A DNA stretch of 36,949 bases from Gloeocapsopsis crepidinum LEGE 06123 (GCF_015207655.1 NZ_JADEWN010000062.1:1-36949), one strand, 5' to 3'. Numbered from the stretch's first letter, positions 8,990 through 18,236 are shown. A program made the numbers and translations. Notes: generated by a model from the letters alone, not told the origin.

Positions 8990-9534
8990 TTATGGTAATA
9001 TTTTTTCGCCTAAAAGTGTTTGAGGAGACTTTATAATTTCTATTTCCTGATTTTGTTGATATATTTCTACTTGTTGATTTTGCGGATCAATTAACCAGCC
9101 TAGATTCATACCGTTTTCAAGGTATTTTTGCATTTTAGTGCGTAATTCTTTGAGGCTATCTGATTCTGATCTTAGCTCAAGAATAACATCTGGGCAAAGG
9201 GGAGAAAATTTTTCTTTGCTTCATTACTAAGCGATCGCCAGCGTTCTAACTCAATCCATGTATCATCAGGAGAGCGATCGCCGCCTAATGGTAACTTAAA
9301 TTCAGTTGAATAATCAAGGGTAAATCCTAGTTTTTTCTTTTTGTTACAAACGACTAATTGACTAATAATATCTGCATTTTTTCTTCCTGATTCTCCCCTT
9401 GTAGATGGCATAATCATCAGTTGACTTGATCGAACTCTTTCTAATTTTAACTCAGGATTTTTTCGACATAATTCATAATATTGATCGTCGGTTAGATAGA
9501 CACAAGGTTTTGAATCTAAGATAATGACACTCAT
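8990..9534 (-). pseudogene. Uma2 family protein (DUF820), frameshifted
   Basis: This is a Uma2-family (restriction endonuclease-like fold) protein of the kind that is multiplied in cyanobacteria. The first frame runs from ATG 9534 (MSVIILDSK) through PSTRGESGRKN and DRSPDDTWIELERW to EAKKN. It then leaves the family and stops at 9172. The family continues without interruption in the next frame: FSPLCPDVILELRSESDS, then KMQKYLENGMNLGWLIDPQ, to a TAA at 8990-8992. One missing A in the A5 run at about 9211-9215 (coding strand AAGAAAAATTTTC) explains the shift. All expected Uma2 blocks are present across the two frames, so the lesion is recent, a sequencing error, or slippage-dependent expression. 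It sits between glcE and glcF. Confidence 0.85.
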
Positions 9535-9622
9535 TTTAACAAAACACGGTGGCAAGAGAAGAGTAAATCTATTCAGTTGTCAATAATTTAAGGTTTCTGT
9601 GTTTACCTCATCAAAATTAAAG

Positions 9623-10909
9623 TCATCCAACAAAACGAAATGGACTCAAAAGATTATTTGGATCAAACTGTTGTTTCATCCGCTGCATCATCGATAAAGC
9701 ATTACCTTGATATCCCCAAACATCGGTTGTTTCTTTGAATGCTTTTGGGGCTGATAAAACTGTGAGAAAACCTCCTTGAGAGTGACAAAAATCTCGCATT
9801 TGTAGAATACTTTGCTTATCCACATCAGCATCAAAACGCAATAAACCTAAACCACTACTAGTGTGAATTAAACCCATGTGCGAATTGAATTGCGTCAGCG
9901 TTGCAACAGCATTTGTAGGCAATACCCCTATTTTGCAAGTAATTTCAGTAGGTTTGGTAGGCGATCGCATTTGTTGTTGTAATGCTTGCCATAACTCAGT
10001 CTCATCATCTACGTAAATTAAGCCCTGTAGATTTAACTGTTGCCCTAATTCTAAAAGTGATGTAGCTTGTTGTTGAACACTTGCAGCAAGGCTTTGAAAT
10101 CGAACAACCAACCCTAAACCTTGACCAATATCTAAATTTGTGACTAGTTGCTTTGAGAGGAGATCAGATGCAACTGGAGTTAAAGCTGAGGCGCGTAAAC
10201 TTGTGACTGCTTGGGCGATCGCATCTGAATTTCCAGTCAACACTACTGTACTAGAAGCTTCTGGAATGGGATAAACGCGGAATGTCACAGCAGTAATTAT
10301 CCCTAAAGTACCATACGACCCAGTAAACAACTTCATCAAGTCGTAACCAGCAACATTTTTAACGACTCTTCCTCCGGCTTTAGCAATTTTGCCATCTGCA
10401 CGGACAAAACTAATTCCCAGAAGTTGATCGCGTACTCCTCCGTAACGTTGACGTAACGAACTAGTATCAGCGGTGGCGACAATTCCTCCTAAGGTCGCTG
10501 ATTCTGGTCTAGTGGGGTCGAGTGCGAGAAACTGCCCCGCAGTTGCTAAAGTTGTTTGTAAGTCTGCAAAGAGAATTCCAGCTTCTGCTGTTACGGTTAA
10601 ATCGCCAACGGCATGTTCAATTAATTGATGAATGCGTTCGGTACTAATAACAATTTGTACGCCTTGTGCTAATCCACCCCAATCAAGTTTGGTCATGCTT
10701 CCACAAGGTAAAATTTTCCATTGATTTTTGTAAGCACAGGTGACAACATCTGCAAGTTCTGCTTGAGTTTGGGGATAAGTAAGACAAGGATAATTTTCTA
10801 TTGCGATCGCCTGTTGTATCCGTTCGCGATGCTTAGCTTCAATATCATCCCATGCTACAACTCCAGAACTACCAACAATGGTTTCTAGTTTTTGGGCGAT
10901 CGCATTCAT
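9623..10909 (-). CDS. glcE: Glycolate dehydrogenase FAD-binding subunit GlcE
   Basis: GlcE is the second flavin-domain subunit of glycolate dehydrogenase, 428 residues. The N-terminal half is an FAD-binding type 4 (PCMH) domain: LTYPQTQAELADVV, the pyrophosphate-binding LPCGSMTKLDWGG, and LDPTRPESATLGGIVATADTSSLRQRYGGVRDQLLGI, then GGRVVKNVAGYDLMKLFTGSYGTLGII. The C-terminal half is shorter than that of GlcD, as is normal for GlcE. It starts at ATG 10909 in a HIP1-containing context (GCGATCGC within residues 2-6). On the minus strand the frameshifted Uma2 gene and glcF follow. glcD lies upstream but is cut off from it by an opposing histidine kinase gene. Confidence 0.92.
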   Translation of the reverse strand: MNAIAQKLETIVGSSGVVAWDDIEAKHRERIQQAIAIENYPCLTYPQTQAELADVVTCAYKNQWKILPCGSMTKLDWGGLAQGVQIVISTERIHQLIEHAVGDLTVTAEAGILFADLQTTLATAGQFLALDPTRPESATLGGIVATADTSSLRQRYGGVRDQLLGISFVRADGKIAKAGGRVVKNVAGYDLMKLFTGSYGTLGIITAVTFRVYPIPEASSTVVLTGNSDAIAQAVTSLRASALTPVASDLLSKQLVTNLDIGQGLGLVVRFQSLAASVQQQATSLLELGQQLNLQGLIYVDDETELWQALQQQMRSPTKPTEITCKIGVLPTNAVATLTQFNSHMGLIHTSSGLGLLRFDADVDKQSILQMRDFCHSQGGFLTVLSAPKAFKETTDVWGYQGNALSMMQRMKQQFDPNNLLSPFRFVG

Positions 10910-11473
10910 ACTACTTAGGTGATTACATTAACGTTGTCAAAGTAGATTTTACTTAGATTGTGTTTACTTAAGCCTCACTATTTAGATTTAACTTAATACT
11001 TTACATATAATTCTTAAACTATTAAGATACTTGTGCCAGTTTTACTTTTTTTAATTTAATTGCTTTTGCTATAGTCAAAAAGTTTTTAGGCGCACAGTAT
11101 ATATTAGTAAACTTTTTATGAAATAAATTTTCCGCGATCGTACGATTACTTTTAAATAATATTTGTATTATATTTAACTTGCTCTTTTAGAAAAATCGTT
11201 AAAATACGCAGTTAATAATGAATTAAAAGTTACAATAATACAAAAAGAAAATAATTATCATATTTCGTTTAAAAAGCAAAAAATAGAAATAAACTATAAT
11301 ATTTTTTGGTAAAATATTAAATTTATGCCTTTGTTTATCTATATACAAGAGTTTCAATTACCTGTTATTAATAATCCTATCTTAAGACGTTTGATAGCAA
11401 TATTCTTTTATTGTCTATTTTTTTGCATAACAACTTCATTAAGTTATTACGAAAATTGATAAAAGCTATCACT
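10910..11473. other. AT-rich divergent intergenic region between glcE and histidine kinase gene
   Basis: These 564 bases, strikingly AT-rich, separate the divergent starts of glcE (-) and the histidine kinase (+), so they should hold both promoters. A perfect 10-bp palindrome, ATCGTACGAT, lies at 11137-11146 next to a GCGATCG. Many TATAAT-like strings occur, so no single promoter can be called. No open reading frame with family features is seen. Confidence 0.5.
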
Positions 11474-12766
11474 ATGTGGAAAAAGATAATTATTAAGATC
11501 AAGTCATTATTAAATCATAAACAAAATGCGATCGCTTGCAATAAACAGTCAAATAGAAATCAACAAATCAATCAAACTTTAGAGCAAAAGTTTCAAAAAC
11601 AAACTCTACAGTTACAACAAGTTAATCAACAACTAGCAGATAAAATTGTTGAACAACAGCAGATAGAAATAGCTCTACGCGAGAGCGAAGAAAGATACCG
11701 CGATCTATTTGAAAATGCGAATGATTTAATTCAATGCGTTACACCAGAAGGCAAATTTATTTGTGTAAATCAAGCTTGGAAAGCCACTCTAGAGTACAGT
11801 GATACGGAGATAGAAACTCTTTCTATATTTGAAGTTATTCATCCTGATTGCTTAGACCATTGTATGGAAATTTTTAAAAAAATAATGGTTAGTGGGGTTT
11901 GTAATGAAGTTGAAGCTGCGTTTATTTCAAAAAGTGGTAGGAAAGTTATACTTTCTGGAAGCATTAATTGTAAATTTGTTCAAGGTAAACCAGTTTCAAC
12001 TAGAGGTATATTTCGGGATATAACTGAGCGCAAGCAAGCTGAAGTCGAAATTCACTACGCTTTGGCAAAAGAACGAGAATTAGTTGAACTTAAATCGCGT
12101 TTTATCACGACAGCATCGCATGAGTTCCGTACACCACTTGCAGTTATTCTTATGGCAGCTAAATTACTTGAAAAGTTCAGTAACCAAATATCAGAAGAAA
12201 AGAAACAACTTTATCTCGAACGTATTCAAACTGCAGGTAATCACATGACACAGTTGTTAGATGATATTTTAATAGTTGGTAAACTTGAAGCGGAAAAGTT
12301 ACAATTTGCTCCAGCTTATTTAGATTTAATACAATTTTGTGGTGAAATAGTAGAACATATGCAAATTAGTAGTACTACTAATTTGCATGCAATTAAATTC
12401 AACTGTACAAGTTCAGTTACTCGTGTTTACCTAGATGCAAAACTATTGAGGCATATTCTCATAAACTTATTATCTAATGCTATTAAGTATTCGCCTCAGG
12501 GTGGAAATATTAACTTTGAATTAGCATACAAATCACAAGAGATTACTTTCAGAATTCAAGACCAAGGAATTGGTATTCCAGAAAAAGACCAAAAATATTT
12601 ATTTGACTCTTTTTATCGTGGTAGCAACACTAGTACAATTCCTGGAACAGGTTTAGGTATGTCCATAGTAAAACAGTGCGTGGATTTACACAATGGAAAT
12701 ATTGTAGTAGAGAGTCAAGTTGGAGTTGGTACTACAGTCACTGTCACAATACCTGAACAATGCTAA
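11474..12766 (+). CDS. PAS-domain sensor histidine kinase
   Basis: This is a soluble or peripherally attached two-component sensor kinase of about 430 residues. The order is a basic N terminus (MWKKIIIKIKS), a glutamine-rich coiled coil (about 28-68), one PAS domain with its C-terminal PAC motif (about 70-185, ending RGIFRDITERK), the HisKA dimerisation helix with SHEFRTPL (phospho-acceptor about H216), and the HATPase domain. The latter carries N box LLSNAIKYSP, G1 box DQGIGIP and G2 box GTGLGMSIV. No transmembrane segment or receiver domain is present, and no response regulator gene is adjacent. The ATG at 11474 is preferred to a TTG at 11411, whose extra 21 residues are unlike the family. 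The gene is inserted head-on within the glc gene set. The input signal is unknown. Confidence 0.9.
   Translation: MWKKIIIKIKSLLNHKQNAIACNKQSNRNQQINQTLEQKFQKQTLQLQQVNQQLADKIVEQQQIEIALRESEERYRDLFENANDLIQCVTPEGKFICVNQAWKATLEYSDTEIETLSIFEVIHPDCLDHCMEIFKKIMVSGVCNEVEAAFISKSGRKVILSGSINCKFVQGKPVSTRGIFRDITERKQAEVEIHYALAKERELVELKSRFITTASHEFRTPLAVILMAAKLLEKFSNQISEEKKQLYLERIQTAGNHMTQLLDDILIVGKLEAEKLQFAPAYLDLIQFCGEIVEHMQISSTTNLHAIKFNCTSSVTRVYLDAKLLRHILINLLSNAIKYSPQGGNINFELAYKSQEITFRIQDQGIGIPEKDQKYLFDSFYRGSNTSTIPGTGLGMSIVKQCVDLHNGNIVVESQVGVGTTVTVTIPEQC
12359..12388. repeat. Perfect 30-bp palindrome inside the histidine kinase gene
   Basis: ATGCAAATTAGTAGT is followed directly by its exact reverse complement ACTACTAATTTGCAT, with no spacer. 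It encodes residues MQISSTTNLH, between the HisKA and HATPase domains, so it is compatible with the open frame. It could be a protein-binding site or a cruciform-forming sequence. Confidence 0.9.
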
Positions 12767-12800
12767 AGTGTATTATTTATTTTTGGTTTTATTTACACTT
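12766..12800. terminator. Possible shared terminator between convergent histidine kinase and glcD genes
   Basis: AAGTGTA (12766-12772) and TACACTT (12794-12800) are perfect inverted arms that span the whole gap between the two convergent stop codons, with a T-rich loop. The stem is AT-rich and the loop is about 21 nt, so this is a weak candidate. Confidence 0.3.
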
Positions 12801-14271
12801 AAAATCGCTCTACTGAATCAAATTTATTTGCTAATTCAGCCCTTGCAGCTTCTCCACACGTACGAGGTGTCGGAAATATTTTTCCAGGATTTGCCAGTCC
12901 TTTCGGATTAAATGCTTGACGAATATATTGCATGGTTTCTAGATCGGTTTGGGTAAACATATCTGGCATATAGCATCGCTTATCAGCACCAATTCCATGT
13001 TCACCTGAAATACTTCCACCGACTTTAACACAAAGCTTGAGAATTTCTCCACCTAATTCTTCCACTTGTTCTAATGCACCAGGAATGGAGTTATTGTATA
13101 AAATTAAAGGATGAAGATTACCATCACCTGCATGGAATACATTAGCAATTCGATAACCGTATTGTTTACTTAAGTTCTCAATTTCTTGCAAAACAAACGG
13201 CAATTGTGTACGGGGAATAACTCCATCTTGGACATAATAATCGGGGCTAAGATGTCCTGCAGCGGCAAAAGCTGCTTTACGTCCTTTCCATAGCTTCAAG
13301 CGTGTTTCTGGATCATTTGCTGTAGTAATGTTTCGTGCGCCATTCTGTTTACAAATATCAGCAATTCGTTGTTTATTTGTAGCCACTTCTACAGCTAAGC
13401 CATCGATTTCGACTAATAGAATTGCTTGCGCGTCTCTAGGATAACAGCCTGTTGCAACAACATCTTCCACTGCATTAATACTGAGATTATCCATCATTTC
13501 CATCCCAGCAGGAATGATTCCAGCACTGATAATATCAGACACAGCAGCACCTGCGGCTTCTACGCTGGTAAAATCTGCTAAGAGAACGCAAATTGATTCA
13601 GCTGTTTTGAGAATCTTTAGTGTAATTTCTGTGGCAATACCTAGTGTTCCTTCTGAACCAACAAACACTCCTGTAAGATCATATCCAGGCATTTCTGGAA
13701 CTTGTCCGCCCACTTCGGTAATTGTGCCATCAGGAAGTACAAGCTTTAATCCTAAAACATGATTTGTCGTTACGCCATATTTGAGACAGTGGACGCCACC
13801 CGAATTTTCTGCAACATTACCACCAATTGAGCAGATAATTTGACTAGAAGGATCGGGAGCATAATAGAATCCAGCACCGCTAACAGTTTGCGTTACCCAA
13901 TTATTGATGACTCCAGGTTGGACAATAACTTGCTGATTTTCCAAGTCTACCTTGAGAATTTGCCGCATCATGGCAGTTACAATCAAAACACAATCTTCAA
14001 TTGGTAGCGCACCACCAGATAAACCAGTACCAGAACCACGTGCGATGAAAGGGATTGAATTGCGATCGCATATTTTCACTATCTCTGCGACTTGTTCAGT
14101 TGTGCGCGGTAAGACAACTACCGCAGGGCGTTGACGATAACTAGTTAAACCATCACACTCATAGGTAATTAATTCTTCCTTGCGCTGCACTACGCCATTT
14201 TTGCCAAGAACAGCCTCAAATTGCTTAATAAGTGGTTTCCATTTGCTGTGCTGCTGATTTCTAAGAAGCAT
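12799..14271 (-). CDS. glcD: Glycolate dehydrogenase FAD-linked catalytic subunit
   Basis: GlcD is the catalytic flavoprotein of glycolate dehydrogenase, 490 residues, and initiates photorespiratory glycolate recovery. An N-terminal FAD-binding type 4 domain (about 45-230) includes ARGSGTGLSGGALP and APDPSSQIICSIGGNVAENSGG, followed by GYDLTGVFVGSEGTLGI. The FAD-oxidase C-terminal domain contains NVFHAGDGNLHPLI and the active-site region ISGEHGIGADK. The three glc subunits in this window (D, E, F) are all on the minus strand, but an opposing histidine kinase gene lies between D and E, so they cannot be a simple single operon. The ATG at 14271 has no evident Shine-Dalgarno and overlaps a short upstream frame that does have one. 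Confidence 0.93.
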   Translation of the reverse strand: MLLRNQQHSKWKPLIKQFEAVLGKNGVVQRKEELITYECDGLTSYRQRPAVVVLPRTTEQVAEIVKICDRNSIPFIARGSGTGLSGGALPIEDCVLIVTAMMRQILKVDLENQQVIVQPGVINNWVTQTVSGAGFYYAPDPSSQIICSIGGNVAENSGGVHCLKYGVTTNHVLGLKLVLPDGTITEVGGQVPEMPGYDLTGVFVGSEGTLGIATEITLKILKTAESICVLLADFTSVEAAGAAVSDIISAGIIPAGMEMMDNLSINAVEDVVATGCYPRDAQAILLVEIDGLAVEVATNKQRIADICKQNGARNITTANDPETRLKLWKGRKAAFAAAGHLSPDYYVQDGVIPRTQLPFVLQEIENLSKQYGYRIANVFHAGDGNLHPLILYNNSIPGALEQVEELGGEILKLCVKVGGSISGEHGIGADKRCYMPDMFTQTDLETMQYIRQAFNPKGLANPGKIFPTPRTCGEAARAELANKFDSVERF

Positions 14272-14341
14272 AGTGGCTTGTGTTAAATGAAGGGCTTAAA
14301 TAATATTCTGACAAGATTTGCGATAATTCGTCATTTGTCAT
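14261..14341 (-). CDS. Possible 26-aa upstream ORF overlapping the glcD start
   Basis: An ATG at 14341 preceded by AGGGAAG opens a 26-codon frame (MTNDELSQILSEYYLSP..., ending HYAS) that terminates at 14261-14263, ten bases past the A of the glcD ATG in the other frame. glcD itself lacks a Shine-Dalgarno. The arrangement would let ribosomes finishing the short frame restart on glcD. It may equally be a remnant N terminus of an unrelated small protein. No homology is claimed. Confidence 0.35.
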   Translation of the reverse strand: MTNDELSQILSEYYLSPSFNTSHYAS

Positions 14342-14450
14342 GATTTATTCTTCCCTGTATCCCTTATACGAGAAGCTTAAGAAGCTGACATATATCACTG
14401 AGATCGTATCTATCAACTAATCTAGAAATAGCGTTTCTCAAGTGGTAATC

Positions 14451-15155
14451 ATGGTTGAGCAAACTTTCATCTGTGACGATGACTACTACGTACCAGATGC
14501 TAATCAGCTAATTACTGAAGACGATACACCTGTGGATAATTTCGCCTCTGCTAAACAGCAACGCCTGCTTGTTAGTTCCCTTTACAGTTCATTACAAACA
14601 CGAATTTTCTTAGCTGAAGCAAACGTTGGCGTTTACTACACCGATTTGCAACCCGCGATTGTACCCGATGTGTTTCTCAGTTTTGACGTGCAAGTTCCAC
14701 AAAATTGGTGGGAAAAGCAAAATCGTTGTTATATGGTGTGGCGTTTTGGAAAACCACCAGAAGTTGCGATTGAGATTGTTTCTAACAAAGAAGGGGATGA
14801 ACTGGGCAAGAAACTAAGAATCTACGAGCATATGCGCGTCAGCTACTATATTGTGTACGATCCTACTGGGCAATTTGGACAAGTGCTACGGGTGTATGAA
14901 CTCAGAGGAATGCGATATTCGGAAATTAGTGAAACTTGGCTCGAACAAGTCGGACTAGGTGTGACAATATGGCAAGGAGAATTTGAAGGCAGGCAAGATA
15001 CATGGTTACGCTGGTGCTACCAAGATGGAAATATTTTGCTTACTGGAGATGAACGCGCTTCACAAGCCGAACAACGCGCTTCACAAGCCGAACAACGTGC
15101 TCAACTCCTTGCTGAACAACTGCGAAGTATAGGAATCGATCCTGATACTTTATGA
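14451..15155 (+). CDS. Uma2 family protein with C-terminal heptad tail
   Basis: This is a Uma2/DUF820 protein of about 234 residues with the PD-(D/E)XK-like nuclease fold. Its cellular role in cyanobacteria is not established. Family blocks are present: IVPDVFLSFDVQVP, the GKPPEVAIEIVSNKEGDELGKKLRIYEHMRVSYYIVYDP core containing the D, E and K of the presumed active site, and a C-terminal tail. The tail repeats RASQAEQ twice and ends LLAEQLRSIGIDPDTL, an amphipathic helix common in this subfamily. The ATG at 14451 is chosen over a GTG three codons upstream. It is unrelated in subfamily to the frameshifted Uma2 gene at 9 kb. It converges on miaA. Confidence 0.88.
   Translation: MVEQTFICDDDYYVPDANQLITEDDTPVDNFASAKQQRLLVSSLYSSLQTRIFLAEANVGVYYTDLQPAIVPDVFLSFDVQVPQNWWEKQNRCYMVWRFGKPPEVAIEIVSNKEGDELGKKLRIYEHMRVSYYIVYDPTGQFGQVLRVYELRGMRYSEISETWLEQVGLGVTIWQGEFEGRQDTWLRWCYQDGNILLTGDERASQAEQRASQAEQRAQLLAEQLRSIGIDPDTL
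15054..15095 (+). repeat. Two tandem 21-bp units in the Uma2 tail
   Basis: The unit CGCGCTTCACAAGCCGAACA plus one A is present twice without a mismatch and encodes RASQAEQ. A third, diverged start (CGTGCTCAA) follows. This is a simple in-frame heptad repeat able to expand or contract by slippage. Confidence 0.9.
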
Positions 15156-15210
15156 ATTTTGAGTTAAAAGAATCTTCTTAACTACCTCACTCCTGACTTG
15201 TCATTGAATG

Positions 15211-16134
15211 TTAATTATTTAAAAACTCTTGAACTCTTTGGTAAACTTGGTCAAATAAATCAGGCGCATCAGCATTAAACCACTCAATCTGAGGATAAGC
15301 GCGAAACCAGGTACGCTGTCGCTTAGCAAATTGCCGTGTGTGTAAAACTATTAATTCTTTCGCTTCATCGAGGGTTATTTCACCAATAAGAAACTGCTTG
15401 ATCTCGTGATATCCCAGTGTATTTAATAGTGGTAGATCAGCACCGTATTTATGATAAAGATATTCCACTTCAGCTACTAAGCCGTCTGCAATCATTTGTT
15501 CGGTGCGTTGAAAAATGCGATCGCGTAAATCAATACTACAATCTAAACCGATCTGTAAAATTGGATAATTCGGCGGGTTCTCTCCTTGCTGTTGCGAAAT
15601 TGGATGTCCTGTCACGTAAAATACTTCTAGTGCCCGCAGTGTTCTGACTAAATCATTGGGGTGAATTTTTTGAGCAGCAACCGAATCAACCTGCTGCAAA
15701 ATCCTATAAAGTTGCGTTTGACCGAGGGATTCTAGCTGCGATCGCAAATTGCTATTTGGTGCGACGCGAGGAATTTTCAATCCTTGCACTACTGCACGAA
15801 TATACAACCCAGTTCCGCCCACTAGCAGCGGTATTTTCTCTTGCTGCTGAAACTGACTAATTAAAGCTTGTGCTTGGGTTTGGTAATCTGCAACCGTGAG
15901 TGTTTCGGTAGGTGTACAGATATCAATTAAATAGTGCGGTACTAAATTTTGTTCAGCAATTGATGGCTTGGCTGTGCCAATATTAAACTCGCGGTATACT
16001 TGGCGCGAATCTGCACTGAGAATCACAGCAAAGCCGAGTTTCGTTGCGAGTGCGATCGCAAGTTGTGATTTACCTGTTGCTGTCGCACCACAAATTGTGA
16101 TTAAACAAGATCGATAAAAATTACTTGGGTACAT
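15211..16134 (-). CDS. miaA: tRNA dimethylallyltransferase
   Basis: MiaA transfers a dimethylallyl group to N6 of A37 in tRNAs reading codons that start with U. At 307 residues it is of normal length. The N-terminal P-loop is ICGATATGKSQLA, followed by the substrate-contact motif SADSRQVYREFNIGTAKPS (residues about 41-59), the DYQTQAQ region, LLVGGTGLYIRAVVQGL, and the C-terminal LLNTLGYHEIKQFLIGE and HTRQFAKRQRTWFRAY. It is divergent from gyrB with a 132-bp shared upstream region, and convergent with the Uma2 gene. An ordinary housekeeping gene with nothing odd in the motifs. Confidence 0.96.
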   Translation of the reverse strand: MYPSNFYRSCLITICGATATGKSQLAIALATKLGFAVILSADSRQVYREFNIGTAKPSIAEQNLVPHYLIDICTPTETLTVADYQTQAQALISQFQQQEKIPLLVGGTGLYIRAVVQGLKIPRVAPNSNLRSQLESLGQTQLYRILQQVDSVAAQKIHPNDLVRTLRALEVFYVTGHPISQQQGENPPNYPILQIGLDCSIDLRDRIFQRTEQMIADGLVAEVEYLYHKYGADLPLLNTLGYHEIKQFLIGEITLDEAKELIVLHTRQFAKRQRTWFRAYPQIEWFNADAPDLFDQVYQRVQEFLNN

Positions 16135-16187
16135 CCCCCTGAAAAATTTCCTCTAAAATACCTCTACAGCCGTCTTCAAGGCTTTTA

Positions 16188-16196
16188 TGCTACAAT
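16188..16196 (+). promoter_or_regulatory. Candidate extended -10 promoter for gyrB
   Basis: TGCTACAAT matches the TGnTAnAAT extended -10 pattern and lies about 70 bases before the gyrB ATG in the miaA/gyrB divergent gap. No good -35 is seen at the right distance. Supported by pattern and position only. Confidence 0.35.
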
Positions 16197-16266
16197 TTAT
16201 GAGTGTTTTTCTATTTTTTGAGTCAGATAGCTGCTCAAACTTTAAATTTCGTGGAGAATACCTTGC

Positions 16267-18207
16267 ATGACTAGCAGTTACAGCGCCGATCAGATTCAAG
16301 TTCTGGAAGGTCTGGAACCGGTGCGCAAAAGACCGGGTATGTACATTGGCTCCACTGGTCCGCGAGGACTCCATCATCTAGTTTACGAGGTTGTAGACAA
16401 TTCGATCGATGAAGCTTTAGCGGGACACTGCACTCATGTGGAGGTGGATTTAAATGCAGATGGTTCAGTTACAGTAACAGATGATGGTCGAGGCATTCCC
16501 ACAGATACGCACCCCCAAACTGGCAAATCAGCATTAGAAACAGTAATGACAGTATTGCACGCCGGAGGGAAATTCGGTGGAGGTGGTTACAAAGTTTCTG
16601 GAGGATTGCACGGAGTTGGAATTTCCGTTGTCAATGCTTTATCTGAGTTGATTGAAGTTACTGTATGGCGTGACAAGCACGTTCACGTTCAACGTTTTGA
16701 GCGTGGTGTACCTGTTACTGAGTTACAAGTTAAACCTTCCAATGAAGGTAGAACAGGAACATCTGTCACTTTTAAACCAGATGCAACGATTTTCACAACA
16801 GGAACCGAATTTGATTATATTACTTTAGCTGGTCGTTTGCGCGAACTTGCGTACCTTAATGCTGGTGTCAAGATTACTTTTAGCGATCGCCGCTTAGAAC
16901 TATTGAAAAGCAGCGAACCGAAAGTCGAGACATATGAGTACAAAGGTGGAATTAAAGAGTATATCGCGTACATGAACCGCGATAAGCAGCCTTTACACGA
17001 AGAAATTATCTTTGTGCAGGGAGAACGCAACAACGTCCAAGTTGAAGTTGCCTTGCAATGGTCTGTTGACGCATACACTGATAACATATTAGGCTTTGCT
17101 AACAATATTCGTACTGTTGATGGTGGAACGCATTTAGAAGGATTAAAAGCTGTCCTGACACGTACACTCAATGCGATCGCTCGTAAGCGTAACAAAATCA
17201 AGGACAATGAACCTAATCTTAGTGGCGAACACGTCCGCGAAGGATTAACAGGAGTTATCTCTGTCAAAGTTCCCGACCCCGAATTTGAGGGACAAACGAA
17301 AACAAAGCTGGGTAACACCGAAGTTCGCGGAATTGTTGACTCGCTTGTTGGTGAAGTTCTTACTGAGTACCTCGATTTTCATCCTAATGTTGCTGATTCG
17401 GTTCTAGATAAAGCAATTCAAGCTTTTAAAGCTGCAGAAGCTGCACGTCATGCGCGAGAATTAGTCCGGCGTAAATCAGTACTAGAATCGTCTCCCTTAC
17501 CTGGTAAATTAGCAGATTGTAGTTCTAGAGATGCTAGCGAGTCAGAAATCTTCATCGTGGAAGGGGATAGTGCAGGCGGAAGTGCAAAGCAAGGACGCGA
17601 TCGCCGCTTTCAAGCAATTCTGCCATTGCGTGGTAAGATTCTTAATATTGAGAAAACAGACGACGCCAAAATCTACAAGAACACCGAAATCCAAGCCTTA
17701 ATTACTGCATTAGGATTAGGTGTTAAGGGTGAAGAATTTGATGCTTCGCAATTGCGTTATCACCACATTGTCATTATGACTGATGCTGATGTTGACGGAG
17801 CGCACATCAGAACACTCTTATTAACTTTCTTCTATCGCTATCAGCGCGAACTGATCGATCAAGGTTATATTTACATTGCTTGTCCCCCACTATATAAAGT
17901 AGAACGCGGACGCAATCACTACTACTGCTATAGCGAACGCGAACTGCAAAACTTGATTCGGCACGAGTTCCCTGACAATGCTAACTATACAATCCAACGC
18001 TTTAAAGGGTTGGGTGAAATGATGCCTGAGCAACTATGGGCAACAACAATGAACCCTGAAACGCGCACGATGAAACGAGTCGAGATTGAAGACGCTGCCG
18101 AAGCTGATCGCATCTTCACGATTTTGATGGGCGATCGCGTCGCCCCACGTCGTGAGTTTATTGAAACTTACGGTTCTCGCCTAAATCTTGCTGAACTTGA
18201 TATCTAA
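16267..18207 (+). CDS. gyrB: DNA gyrase subunit B
   Basis: GyrB is the ATPase subunit of DNA gyrase, which supercoils DNA together with GyrA, 646 residues. The N-terminal GHKL ATPase domain shows [38 protein letters not shown] and the [15 protein letters not shown] loop. The transducer region follows. The Toprim domain contains [20 protein letters not shown] and [10 protein letters not shown], then the metal-binding [17 protein letters not shown]. The C terminus ([15 protein letters not shown], then [13 protein letters not shown]) is complete. There is no intein and no insertion. It starts at ATG 16267 with GTGGAG about 13 bases upstream. A rho-independent terminator follows the stop. Confidence 0.98.
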   Translation: MTSSYSADQIQVLEGLEPVRKRPGMYIGSTGPRGLHHLVYEVVDNSIDEALAGHCTHVEVDLNADGSVTVTDDGRGIPTDTHPQTGKSALETVMTVLHAGGKFGGGGYKVSGGLHGVGISVVNALSELIEVTVWRDKHVHVQRFERGVPVTELQVKPSNEGRTGTSVTFKPDATIFTTGTEFDYITLAGRLRELAYLNAGVKITFSDRRLELLKSSEPKVETYEYKGGIKEYIAYMNRDKQPLHEEIIFVQGERNNVQVEVALQWSVDAYTDNILGFANNIRTVDGGTHLEGLKAVLTRTLNAIARKRNKIKDNEPNLSGEHVREGLTGVISVKVPDPEFEGQTKTKLGNTEVRGIVDSLVGEVLTEYLDFHPNVADSVLDKAIQAFKAAEAARHARELVRRKSVLESSPLPGKLADCSSRDASESEIFIVEGDSAGGSAKQGRDRRFQAILPLRGKILNIEKTDDAKIYKNTEIQALITALGLGVKGEEFDASQLRYHHIVIMTDADVDGAHIRTLLLTFFYRYQRELIDQGYIYIACPPLYKVERGRNHYYCYSERELQNLIRHEFPDNANYTIQRFKGLGEMMPEQLWATTMNPETRTMKRVEIEDAAEADRIFTILMGDRVAPRREFIETYGSRLNLAELDI

Positions 18208-18236
18208 GCTGCTAAATAAGTAGTATTTTATACAGG

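Noticed and set aside
11137-11146. ATCGTACGAT as an operator
   Set aside because: A single 10-bp palindrome overlapping a HIP1-like GCGATCG is expected by chance in this genome. It is only mentioned in the region entry.
15163-15182. Palindrome-like sequence between the Uma2 and miaA stops as a terminator
   Set aside because: The arms match at only about seven of ten positions and no T-run follows, so it is too weak to call.
16153-16377. Minus-strand 74-codon frame over the gyrB start
   Set aside because: It is antisense to the conserved gyrB N terminus and crosses its promoter region, with no protein-family signal.
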